From: Planctomycetota bacterium
Lineage (GTDB): Bacteria; Planctomycetota; PUPC01
DNA: 37,329 nt
Direction of reading: 5' to 3'
NCBI GenBank assembly: GCA_003553185.1
Contig: PUPC01000132.1
Span: 1 to 37,329 of the forward strand
Shown here piece after piece: positions 17,038 through 23,711 of this stretch (the first letter of the stretch is position 1; every line of letters begins with the position of its first letter). The notes under the pieces were generated by a model. It saw nothing but the letters and a program-made list of their open reading frames with translations. It was not told the DNA's origin and ran no database searches. The position numbers and the translations under genes are program-made.

Positions 17038-18395
17038 AGTGCGGCCTCCAGTTCGTCGGCCAGTTTGTCAATCTCCGCCCTGGTCCGCTTCTCGGTCACG
17101 GCGACCAGCAGGCAGTCGCGCAACGAGGGAAAATAAGCACCGAGCGGAAAGCCCGCCGCAATTCCATGCTTGAGCAGCGGGGCGACCACCTCGGCCGTGT
17201 CATCCACGGGCAGTCGCACGGCGAACTCGTTGAACGTGGGGGCATCCGACAGCAGCTCGACTCCGGGAATTCCCGTGAGGCGTCGCCGGGCATACCGGGC
17301 GGTCGCCGCACAGGTCGTCGCCACCTGTTTCAGGCCGTGTTTGCCGAGGAGCGACAGGTAGATCACGGCCCGGAGGGCGCAGAGGGCTTCGTTCGAGCAG
17401 ATGTTTGAGGTGGCCTTCTCGCGGCGAATATGCTGCTCGCGGGCCTGGAGCGTCATTACGAACCCACGGCGGCCCTCCGTATCTCGAGCCGCGCCGATGA
17501 TCCTGCCCGGCATCTTCCGCACGTGCTTCTTTTTCGCCGCCATAAAGCCGAGGTAGGGGCCTCCGAACGAAAGCGGCAGCCCCAAGCTCTGCCCTTCGCC
17601 GGTCACGATGTCGAACCCCATTTCGCCGGGCGATTTCAGCAGCCCCAGCGAGATGGGATAAACCGAGGCGACGGCCAGGGCCCCGGAATTGTGCGCCGCC
17701 TCGACCAGGTCGGAAAAGTCGTCGACCACGCCGAAGAAATTGGGGTTCTGAAAGATCACGGCGGCGGTCTGATCGTCCAGCGCGTCCAACAGCCGCACGC
17801 GGTCGGTCCTGTTGATCGCGGGTTCGATAGTCTCCAGCTCGATGTCGAGTTCGCGCACATACGACTCGATCATCTTTCGGTAGATGGGGCTTACGCACCC
17901 GTCGATCACCACTTTGCTCCGGCGGGTGACTCGGGCGGCCATCATCATCGCCTCGTACAGGCCCGTGCCGCCATCGTAGAGCGACGCGTTCGCCACTTCC
18001 AGTCCGGTCAGACGGCAGACGGCCGACTGATATTCGTACATCGCCTGGAGGAAACCCTGTGACATTTCGGCCTGGTACGGGGTGTAGGCGGTGTAAAACT
18101 CTGACCGGCCGGCGAGGGCATCGACCGCCGACGGGATGAAGTGGTCGTAGAACCCGCCGCCCAGGAACGTGACCACATCGGTCGCGTTCGCGTCGGCGAA
18201 CTCCCGGAGCCGATTCCGCACGGCCATCTCGGAGCGCCCGGGCGGAAGATCGAAAAACGGCGTGGATCCGTCGGGATCATCCACGTCGGTTCGGAGGGCG
18301 GACGGGATAACCGAGAACAGGTCAGCGATGGAGCTGGCACCGATCGTTTCGAGCATCTCCCGACGCTCGGCGTCGGTATGGGGGACATAGGACAT
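17034..18395 (-). CDS. gcvPA: Glycine dehydrogenase (decarboxylating) subunit 1 (453 aa)
   Basis: This is the N-terminal half of the split P-protein, recognised by YVPHTDAERREML at the start, GGGFYDHFIPSAVD, YTPYQAEMSQGFLQ and SLYDGGTG. It has the aminotransferase-like fold but no PLP lysine; it forms the heterotetramer with GcvPB. It starts five bases after the gcvH stop and overlaps gcvPB by four bases. The split form, rather than one protein of about 950 residues, is common in Gram-positive, thermophilic and several other bacterial lineages. Confidence 0.97.
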   Translation of the reverse strand: MSYVPHTDAERREMLETIGASSIADLFSVIPSALRTDVDDPDGSTPFFDLPPGRSEMAVRNRLREFADANATDVVTFLGGGFYDHFIPSAVDALAGRSEFYTAYTPYQAEMSQGFLQAMYEYQSAVCRLTGLEVANASLYDGGTGLYEAMMMAARVTRRSKVVIDGCVSPIYRKMIESYVRELDIELETIEPAINRTDRVRLLDALDDQTAAVIFQNPNFFGVVDDFSDLVEAAHNSGALAVASVYPISLGLLKSPGEMGFDIVTGEGQSLGLPLSFGGPYLGFMAAKKKHVRKMPGRIIGAARDTEGRRGFVMTLQAREQHIRREKATSNICSNEALCALRAVIYLSLLGKHGLKQVATTCAATARYARRRLTGIPGVELLSDAPTFNEFAVRLPVDDTAEVVAPLLKHGIAAGFPLGAYFPSLRDCLLVAVTEKRTRAEIDKLADELEAAL

Positions 18396-18400
18396 GTCGG

Positions 18401-18799
18401 TCAGGAGCTTTCCGTTTTAAGCAGCGCCCGGTATTGATCCGGCGAGAGCAGTTCAGCGAGGTCCGCATCGGGAACGTCGGCGAGCTTACACAGCCAGCCG
18501 TCGTGATAAGGGCTCTCGTTCACACGGTTCGGTTCTTCTTCGAGTAGGGCGTTGACTTCAATCACCGTACCGCTGACAGGGGCATAGATATCGCTCGCCG
18601 CCTTGAGCGATTCGACAACGGCGAACTCCTCTCCCTGCACGACATCAGCGTCCACGGCGGGCAGTTCAACGAACGTTACCTCGCCTAGGGCGTCCTGGGC
18701 GTAGTCGGTAATCCCGAGCGTTGCTGTGTTGCCATTGACACGAATCCACTCGTGCTCGGCCGTATAAAGAATTTCGTCGGGGACATCCACATCAGTCAT
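18401..18799 (-). CDS. gcvH: Glycine cleavage system H protein (132 aa)
   Basis: H protein is the lipoyl carrier that shuttles the aminomethyl group between P, T and L proteins. The lipoylated lysine is K66 in VVESLKAASDIYAP. HEWIRV and the GITDYAQDALGEVTFVELP stretch are family hallmarks. Two ATGs lie six bases apart (18805 and 18799). A strong GGAGGAGG abuts the first, so the second, at normal spacing, is preferred. It heads the operon gcvH - gcvPA - gcvPB - glyA::gcvT. The predicted promoter leaves only about 20 bases of leader, so no glycine riboswitch fits between. Confidence 0.96.
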   Translation of the reverse strand: MTDVDVPDEILYTAEHEWIRVNGNTATLGITDYAQDALGEVTFVELPAVDADVVQGEEFAVVESLKAASDIYAPVSGTVIEVNALLEEEPNRVNESPYHDGWLCKLADVPDADLAELLSPDQYRALLKTESS

Positions 18800-18827
18800 T
18801 TTCATCCTCCTCCAAAGGGTTATGCCA

Positions 18828-18857
18828 AGTCTACTCGTCACAGCCGGGACATGTCAA
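18828..18857 (-). promoter_or_regulatory. Promoter of the glycine cleavage operon
   Basis: Minus strand: perfect TTGACA (18857-18852), 18 bases, TAGACT (18833-18828). Start near 18821, about 22 bases before the preferred gcvH ATG, with GGAGGAGG in the leader. Confidence 0.65.
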
Positions 18858-19070
18858 GTCACGGCCTCCGCCAACAAGTGGGTTCTCGTAGCGATATCGA
18901 TTGGAGGATCCGGCACGAATAACCGGGCTTTTTCGTTCGAATAGGGGCGGCTCTCATGCATCAAACGCGGGCGAGACGCCGGCCCGGGCAAGGTGCCCCA
19001 ATCACCGCCATTCCCAACGTCCGATAATCATTCTTATGGGAAGTTCGGCCTGGGAATGTCGCAATTCCGC

Positions 19071-19099
19071 TTGACAAGGTCCCTGGCTCATGGGATAAC
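19071..19099 (+). promoter_or_regulatory. Promoter of the Cys4 small protein
   Basis: Perfect TTGACA (19071-19076), 17 bases, GATAAC (19094-19099). The transcript would start near 19106 and carry an AGGAGG ribosome-binding site ahead of the ATG at 19150. Confidence 0.6.
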
Positions 19100-19149
19100 G
19101 GCCACCTGACGGCGGATACCGTTGCCCACATTCATTCCAGGAGGCCACA

Positions 19150-19332
19150 ATGCCTTTCTTCGATTATCCGAAATACGCATTCGATCGTATTGTGGACATG
19201 ATATATTTGGTCCGCACGTGCCCTGCTTGTCGCGGTGAAGGTTGCGAGAAATGCAATCAGGACGGGCAGGTGTTGACCGAGCTTGGCGCGAAGATCGACG
19301 CTTTCATCGAGTATCGCAAACGGAATCGATAA
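19150..19332 (+). CDS. Small Cys4 (zinc-ribbon-like) protein (60 aa)
   Basis: The 60-residue protein has CPACRGEGCEKC: cysteines at 24, 27, 32 and 35, that is CxxC-x4-CxxC, resembling half of a DnaJ-type zinc finger. The flanks are predicted helical. A strong AGGAGG seven bases before the ATG and a TTGACA promoter upstream support a real, well-expressed gene. There is no leader peptide, so it should be cytosolic. I do not recognise a named family. Zinc binding is a reasonable inference; a role in RNA or protein contact is possible but not shown. It converges on the next minus-strand gene with 45 bases between. Confidence 0.75.
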   Translation: MPFFDYPKYAFDRIVDMIYLVRTCPACRGEGCEKCNQDGQVLTELGAKIDAFIEYRKRNR

Positions 19333-19377
19333 TATATTCCGACGTGCGAATGCGGGGGCCGGCCGAAATCGTTCCGG

Positions 19378-19884
19378 TCAGGGTTGGACTTCGAGTATTT
19401 CTGCAACGCTGCTCTGGGCGCTGATGAGCGACCACACGGCCGCTCGAAACACATCGAAGTTGAGCCCCTCGCTGAAGATGCGGTGAGTGAGGTAGAGCGT
19501 CTCCTCGTCGGGGACGAAATACAAGCTCACGCCATGTGCTCCGATTGCGTTCATAATCTCGGCGGCGTGGGCGCGGAACTTGAGTTGAATCTCGGGCGAC
19601 CAGTCGCGCAGAAGGCACACGTCTACCCAGGCGTCTTTTACAAAGCACGCGAACCCGTCGAACCGCGGCGATGCCTCGTCCAGAGAAACGGCAAAATGGA
19701 CGGCCAGATCATCATTCTCGAAGGCCCCGGTCTGTTGTATCTCTGTTGTTACCAACAGGTTGAGGTAGCCGAGAACACGTTCCATGTTGCGTTCGGATTC
19801 AAACAGTTCGCCCCCGGCCCCGTCGGAATCGTCGTTGTCCGGGTCGAACGAGCTGTTTCCGAAATCGTCGGGGAGGTCGTCCAA
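19378..19884 (-). CDS. Uncharacterised protein (168 aa)
   Basis: I do not recognise this protein. It begins with about 33 acidic, probably disordered residues (rich in D, G, S), followed by a mixed alpha/beta domain of about 135 residues. There is no membrane segment or leader. The fold pattern is loosely like the YbjN / secretion-chaperone type, but this is only an impression. Start is TTG at 19884, with GGAG nine bases upstream; an ATG at 19785 (residue 34) without a ribosome-binding site would give a 135-residue product. It is the last gene of the mreB-mreC group, 24 bases after its neighbour. Confidence 0.65.
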   Translation of the reverse strand: MDDLPDDFGNSSFDPDNDDSDGAGGELFESERNMERVLGYLNLLVTTEIQQTGAFENDDLAVHFAVSLDEASPRFDGFACFVKDAWVDVCLLRDWSPEIQLKFRAHAAEIMNAIGAHGVSLYFVPDEETLYLTHRIFSEGLNFDVFRAAVWSLISAQSSVAEILEVQP

Positions 19885-19908
19885 GTTCTTGTACTCCGCC
19901 GGTTGCGG

Positions 19909-20352
19909 TCAATGAAGGAGGAGTTCGGCCATCTCTTCGATTTGCCGACCGCCGACCGTGATGTGATTGATGTTGATCTGCTTCAATATGTCGATCACCT
20001 GTTCAAGATCGAGTCCCCATTCCGACGCCCAGAGTATGACCCCCAAGTTCTCCCAGCCGACGATCAGGCGGTCGGCCACACGGCTGAGCAATACGGGGTT
20101 GTGGCCGTGGTTTTGAAGTTTTGCAAAATTATCCCGACCCATCTCGATCCATATTTTCGTTCCGAGGACATGCTCGACCCATCGGGAGCGGAACCACAAT
20201 CGCCAGAACCGCCTCCGCCAGTGTTCGCTCGATGTCTCCTCGACATCGTAGCTGAGCCGTTCCCAATCCAAGTGTTTTGCGGCGGCATAATCTGCCGCGG
20301 CATGATACATCAAACTATGTTCTACGGCCTCTTCTGTGGAAGTCGAACTCAT
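19909..20352 (-). CDS. Uncharacterised protein (147 aa)
   Basis: The family is not recognised. The protein is soluble, predicted mainly helical, and unusually rich in tryptophan and arginine (for example RRRFWRLWFRSRWVEHV, about 47-63). An isoleucine/asparagine-rich part follows near the C-terminus. ATG at 20352 is chosen because AGGGAAA lies just upstream and because the longer open frame lies antisense-like inside mreC. It starts 20 bases after the mreC stop, where mreD often lies, but it has no membrane segments and is not MreD. Confidence 0.65.
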   Translation of the reverse strand: MSSTSTEEAVEHSLMYHAAADYAAAKHLDWERLSYDVEETSSEHWRRRFWRLWFRSRWVEHVLGTKIWIEMGRDNFAKLQNHGHNPVLLSRVADRLIVGWENLGVILWASEWGLDLEQVIDILKQININHITVGGRQIEEMAELLLH

Positions 20353-20372
20353 TGTGTGTTTTCCCTGGTCGA

Positions 20373-21233
20373 TTACTCCAGTTCCGGGAACTCTTCGCGC
20401 GTCGTTGTCGGCGTCGCTACGATCACGGTAACGAGCCGGTCGAGGTCTCGCACCGGTGAGACGGTCACGTCGTAAACCAGCTGGCCCGGCTCTCGCCGCA
20501 CCTGCGCGACACGTCCGATGAGCAGGTGTTTCGGGACGGTCCCGTCTCGCCCATCGGTGACGACCTGATCGCCGACCTCCGGCCTTCGCCGGGTGATGTA
20601 CTTCATCTTCATTGTACCATCCCCCTGCCCCACCACAATCCCCGGTTCGGGTTCTGCGTCGGGTGCTCCGGCTGGGATCAGCAGTCCTGCGAACCGCGAG
20701 CCGATGCTGGTGGGCAGCAGGGCGGCACTTACGGTCGGGCCGGTAGCATAGACGGTACCAACGACCGACTGTCCGGCCAGTATGACCATGCGGTCGCGAA
20801 CGCCGTGCCGCCCTCCCCTGTCGATGAAGACCACGTCGCCGTCGGGTCCCGCACCGCGGGCGATGACCTCGGCCTCGGCGACCGGTGCGGGTTGACACGC
20901 ATCCAGGGAATCCCGGTGGCGTACGAAGGCGCCTAGCATCTCGAGCCGGCGCTCGTACTCGTGGCGGTAGGCCCGTTCACGGGCGAGATGTTCGATCAGT
21001 TCGGCGGCCGGGGGCAGGCCGTTCTGTTCTCCGTTGTTCCGCGCCGGCAGAACCCTTCCGAGGCCCGACGCAACAGTCCTGCTCGCCCGGGCGAGGGTCC
21101 GCTGCACAGGGGAAACAGCCGACAGGTATCCCATAGTGGCTGTTGTGCGCCGGCTCGGTGGAAGAAGAAAGCTGCCGATTACGACCGCGGTTCCGAGGAG
21201 ATAGAGTGTGTATCGGCGGGTTCTAGAAGTCAT
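20373..21233 (-). CDS. mreC: Rod shape-determining protein MreC (286 aa)
   Basis: MreC is a membrane-anchored extracytoplasmic protein that links MreB to the peptidoglycan elongation machinery. The layout is standard: one N-terminal membrane segment (about 10-27), a helical linker (about 70-110), then the beta-barrel domain with VVFIDRGGRHGVRDRM, GQSVVGTVY and a C-terminal DLDRLVTVIV strand. Length is normal. ATG at 21233 is inside the mreB gene by 11 bases and has GAGGG upstream. mreD, usually next, is absent. Confidence 0.9.
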   Translation of the reverse strand: MTSRTRRYTLYLLGTAVVIGSFLLPPSRRTTATMGYLSAVSPVQRTLARASRTVASGLGRVLPARNNGEQNGLPPAAELIEHLARERAYRHEYERRLEMLGAFVRHRDSLDACQPAPVAEAEVIARGAGPDGDVVFIDRGGRHGVRDRMVILAGQSVVGTVYATGPTVSAALLPTSIGSRFAGLLIPAGAPDAEPEPGIVVGQGDGTMKMKYITRRRPEVGDQVVTDGRDGTVPKHLLIGRVAQVRREPGQLVYDVTVSPVRDLDRLVTVIVATPTTTREEFPELE

Positions 21234-22275
21234 CGTCGCCGCCCTCGAGCACAGAGGCCATCTTGTCGAGATGGAGCAGGACCTCGCGTGTGCCGCGGGC
21301 AACGGAGCCGAGCGGGTCATCGGCGACGGTAACCGACAGGTTGGTGCGTTCCTCGATGACCTTGTCGAGCGAGCGCAGCAGCGACCCGCCGCCGGTCAAG
21401 GTGATTCCCAGGTCGACCAAGTCGGCGGCCAGTTCGGGCGGCGTCTTGTCCAGCGTCTGGAGGATGGCCTCGCACATCACTTCGATTGGTTCTTCGAGCG
21501 CTTCCCGAATGTCCTCCGATCCCAGTTCCTGTGCACGTGGCAGGCCCGTCCCCAGGTCCCTTCCCTTGACGATTGTTCGGAGTTCGGATTCGAGGGGATA
21601 TGCGGACCCGACTTCGATTTTGACACGTTCGGCGCTTCGGAATCCGATGTCGAGGTTGAATCGTCGTTTGCAATACTCGATGATGCCGAGGTCCATTTCA
21701 TCCCCAGCCACACGGATGCTGCTGGAGTTGACAATGCCGCCGAGGGACATGACGGCGACCTCTGTGGTCCCGCCGCCGACATCGACAATCATACTGCCCA
21801 TCGGTTCGGTGATGGGCAGGCCGGCTCCGATCCCGGCCGCCTTGGGTTCTTCGATCAGATAGACTTTGCGGGCGCCCGCCCTTTGGGCGGAGTTGAACAC
21901 CGCCCGCTTTTCGACTGGCGTGATTCCGGATGGGATGGCGATGACCACACGGGGCTGGAACAGCCGGTGTCGGTTGTGGACCTTGCGAATGAAATAGCGG
22001 AGCATCGCCTCGGTGATGTCGAAGTCTGCGATAACTCCGTCTCTGAGCGGTCGGATGACCTGAATAGACGGTGGGGCTTTATCGGCCATCTCCTTGGCCC
22101 GATTTCCCACCGCTTCCCCGTTCATCAGGACGCGATTTGTTCCGCGCGTGACGGCAACCACCGAGGGTTCGGCGAGGATCTCATCTCGACCGGTCACACA
22201 CACCAACGTGTTGGCGGTGCCGAGGTCTATCCCCATGTCTTTGGAAAACAGCCCGACTATCCAGTCGAGAACCAC
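21223..22275 (-). CDS. mreB: Rod shape-determining protein MreB (350 aa)
   Basis: MreB is the bacterial actin that organises lateral wall synthesis. The actin-fold ATP sites are clear: MGIDLGTANTLV (phosphate 1), SMIVDVGGGTTEVAV (phosphate 2), TLTGGGSLL (adenosine), and the EEPKAAGIGAGLPI connecting region. The N-terminal hydrophobic patch (VLDWIVGLF) could serve as a membrane-binding helix. Start is GTG at 22275 with AGGAG five bases upstream. It overlaps mreC by 11 bases. A stable hairpin lies in the gap before it (22313-22330). Confidence 0.97.
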   Translation of the reverse strand: MVLDWIVGLFSKDMGIDLGTANTLVCVTGRDEILAEPSVVAVTRGTNRVLMNGEAVGNRAKEMADKAPPSIQVIRPLRDGVIADFDITEAMLRYFIRKVHNRHRLFQPRVVIAIPSGITPVEKRAVFNSAQRAGARKVYLIEEPKAAGIGAGLPITEPMGSMIVDVGGGTTEVAVMSLGGIVNSSSIRVAGDEMDLGIIEYCKRRFNLDIGFRSAERVKIEVGSAYPLESELRTIVKGRDLGTGLPRAQELGSEDIREALEEPIEVMCEAILQTLDKTPPELAADLVDLGITLTGGGSLLRSLDKVIEERTNLSVTVADDPLGSVARGTREVLLHLDKMASVLEGGDDDF

Positions 22276-22312
22276 AGCAGCTCCTGGGATGTATGCGGTT
22301 CTGTTTGCCCGG

Positions 22313-22330
22313 GCCGGATCGGAATCCGGC
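22313..22330. other. Seven-base-pair hairpin upstream of mreB
   Basis: GCCGGAT (22313-22319) and ATCCGGC (22324-22330) form a perfect stem with a four-base loop, in the 65-base gap between the small membrane protein and mreB. No T run follows on either strand, so it is probably not a simple terminator; RNA processing or attenuation is possible but unproven. Confidence 0.4.
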
Positions 22331-22340
22331 GCGTCTTCAT

Positions 22341-22565
22341 TCAGTCCCGACCTTCAACAGGCCCTTCATTTTCGTCGATCACCCCCAAGTCGCCCTCGAT
22401 GAGCGTCGGCTCTTCGGCTCGCACCCGGCGGATTGCGGTCGGGGGTTGAGCTTCGGAGTACGCGTGCCATTGATAGGCGCCGAGGGCGATGCCGGCGATG
22501 ATGAAACAGAAGGTAGCTATGCTGAGAAGTGAGAAGCCGTTGCCCGTCGTTTGCTGGTCTGCCAC
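22341..22565 (-). CDS. Small single-pass membrane protein (74 aa)
   Basis: One membrane helix (about 12-33, FSLLSIATFCFIIAGIALGA) follows a short polar N-terminus. A charged tail of about 40 residues, rich in E and R, comes after it. No family is recognised. Start is GTG at 22565 with CAGGGG upstream; there is no good alternative. It lies between the coiled-coil protein and mreB on the same strand with gaps of 78 and 65 bases, so it is likely part of the same transcript and could be an envelope accessory factor, which is inference from position. Confidence 0.65.
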   Translation of the reverse strand: MADQQTTGNGFSLLSIATFCFIIAGIALGAYQWHAYSEAQPPTAIRRVRAEEPTLIEGDLGVIDENEGPVEGRD

Positions 22566-22643
22566 CTTGTGTGCCCCTGATTAAAGAACTGGGATGTCCC
22601 TTGCCCCGATACCGATAAAATCTTGTCGCCGTTCATCTGCCGT

Positions 22644-23522
22644 TCAGAACGTGAAGATGGCAGAGTCGCCGATCTCGATGGGCTCCTCTGTGGTCGGTTC
22701 CATTATTTCGGCGGCCGACATCCGGTCGTATACTGCCGTCACTTTCACCTTGGCGAGAAATGCGCCGTCCCGATGCACGAGGAACGTATATCCTTCTCGA
22801 ACCGCCGGATCGCTTTCCGAGCCGACGGTGAGGACGACAAGGCGATTCTCCATGTCGACGTCGCCGACGGTGGCCCGGATTCTGGCAGGCACTTCAACAT
22901 CTGCGACTGTGCCCAGTGCGGCCCGATGGGCCTCCGGGAAATGCATCCCGACGAACTCACGGTAGCGTTCAAAGTGCCTGGCATCCTCGGTGAGGTTGGC
23001 GATCTGGTTCTGGAGGTCGCGCTGGGTCAATTGCAGTTGTCCAATACGCACCTCGAGTCGGAGTTTTGCCCTGTCCCGTTCGCGTACCTTTTGCTCCTGT
23101 TCGGCGATGTTTCGCTCACGCTGGGCAATCTGCTCCCGGACGTTCTCTAACTGTTCTCGGACGCTCGCCAGGTCCCGTCTCGACTCGGCGATCTGTTCGT
23201 TGGCGCGCTCTTTATCGATCTGGAGCTGCTGCTTGTCGCTTCTCAGTTCCTCGATCATCGCTTGCGCCTGGTCCCGCTCGACCTCGAGTGTGTCCGAGCG
23301 ACCCTTTGCCTCCGCCAACGAGGTTTGCACCGACTGGAGTTGGTTGTCAAGGAGCTCCCGCTCCGACTGCAGATCGCTGATGTTGCCTTCCAGCTCTGCC
23401 CTCGTGTCGACATAACGCTGTCGCCAATGAGTTCGCTGCGCCAACACGGTTCCCGCCACCGCAACAAAAGCCACACTCAAAATAAGATTGACGACAACAA
23501 ATGCTTTGGTCAGCGTGTTCAT
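22644..23522 (-). CDS. Membrane-anchored coiled-coil protein with MreC-like layout (292 aa)
   Basis: An N-terminal membrane helix (about 6-28) is followed by a long coiled coil (about 30-190), rich in E, Q and R with heptad leucines and isoleucines. A C-terminal beta-rich domain of about 80 residues (ENRLVVLTVGSES, VREGYTFLVHRDG, LAKVKVTAVY) then ends the protein. This order (membrane helix, coiled coil, beta domain with a 'property - strand - turn' pattern) resembles MreC, although the sequence does not match MreC closely. Start: two adjacent ATGs at 23525 and 23522; AGGAGG sits two bases from the first and five from the second, so the second is preferred. Two promoters lie upstream. Function unknown; envelope scaffold is inferred. 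Confidence 0.8.
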   Translation of the reverse strand: MNTLTKAFVVVNLILSVAFVAVAGTVLAQRTHWRQRYVDTRAELEGNISDLQSERELLDNQLQSVQTSLAEAKGRSDTLEVERDQAQAMIEELRSDKQQLQIDKERANEQIAESRRDLASVREQLENVREQIAQRERNIAEQEQKVRERDRAKLRLEVRIGQLQLTQRDLQNQIANLTEDARHFERYREFVGMHFPEAHRAALGTVADVEVPARIRATVGDVDMENRLVVLTVGSESDPAVREGYTFLVHRDGAFLAKVKVTAVYDRMSAAEIMEPTTEEPIEIGDSAIFTF

Positions 23523-23592
23523 CATTTCCTCCTGCCGGCAATTACCAAGTTCTTTGTCCCGGACAAGTACGACCATTATAGACGATGCAGCA

Positions 23593-23621
23593 ATAATATG
23601 CTTGCGCGTTCCCGTTGTCAA
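23593..23621 (-). promoter_or_regulatory. Proximal promoter of the coiled-coil/mre group
   Basis: Minus strand: perfect TTGACA (23621-23616), 17 bases, TATTAT (23598-23593), the best promoter in the window. Start near 23586, about 64 bases before the gene. A second TATAAT (23581-23576) lies just downstream, without its own -35. Confidence 0.75.
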
Positions 23622-23676
23622 GCATAAAAACTGACCGACAGCACCCGGCCGTTACCCAGTAGAGTTCTAACATCAT

Positions 23677-23705
23677 ATTATAGACGACCGTATCCTGCTC
23701 CACAA
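23677..23705 (-). promoter_or_regulatory. Distal promoter of the coiled-coil/mre group
   Basis: Minus strand: TTGTGG (23705-23700), 17 bases, perfect TATAAT (23682-23677), starting just after the lnt stop codon. The -35 is weak (three of six). It shares CGTCTATAAT with the sequence at 23585-23576. Confidence 0.45.
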
Positions 23706-23711
23706 GCGCAA

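Larger units (their letters stand above)
18800..19149. other. Divergent intergenic region between gcvH and the Cys4 protein
   Basis: These 350 bases contain two outward-facing promoters (18828-18857 minus, 19071-19099 plus) and the ribosome-binding sites. The central 200 bases (about 18860-19065) show no open frame or clear RNA structure; a short CCGG repeat before a T run (around 18910-18935) is too weak to call a terminator. The glycine riboswitch core was looked for on the minus strand and not found. Confidence 0.5.

Noticed and set aside
18800-19149. Glycine riboswitch before the glycine cleavage operon
   Set aside because: The predicted transcript start leaves only about 20 bases of leader, and the conserved aptamer core was not found on the minus strand upstream.
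21208-22449. Open frame of 413 codons antisense to mreB
   Set aside because: Shadow frame covering an unambiguous mreB.
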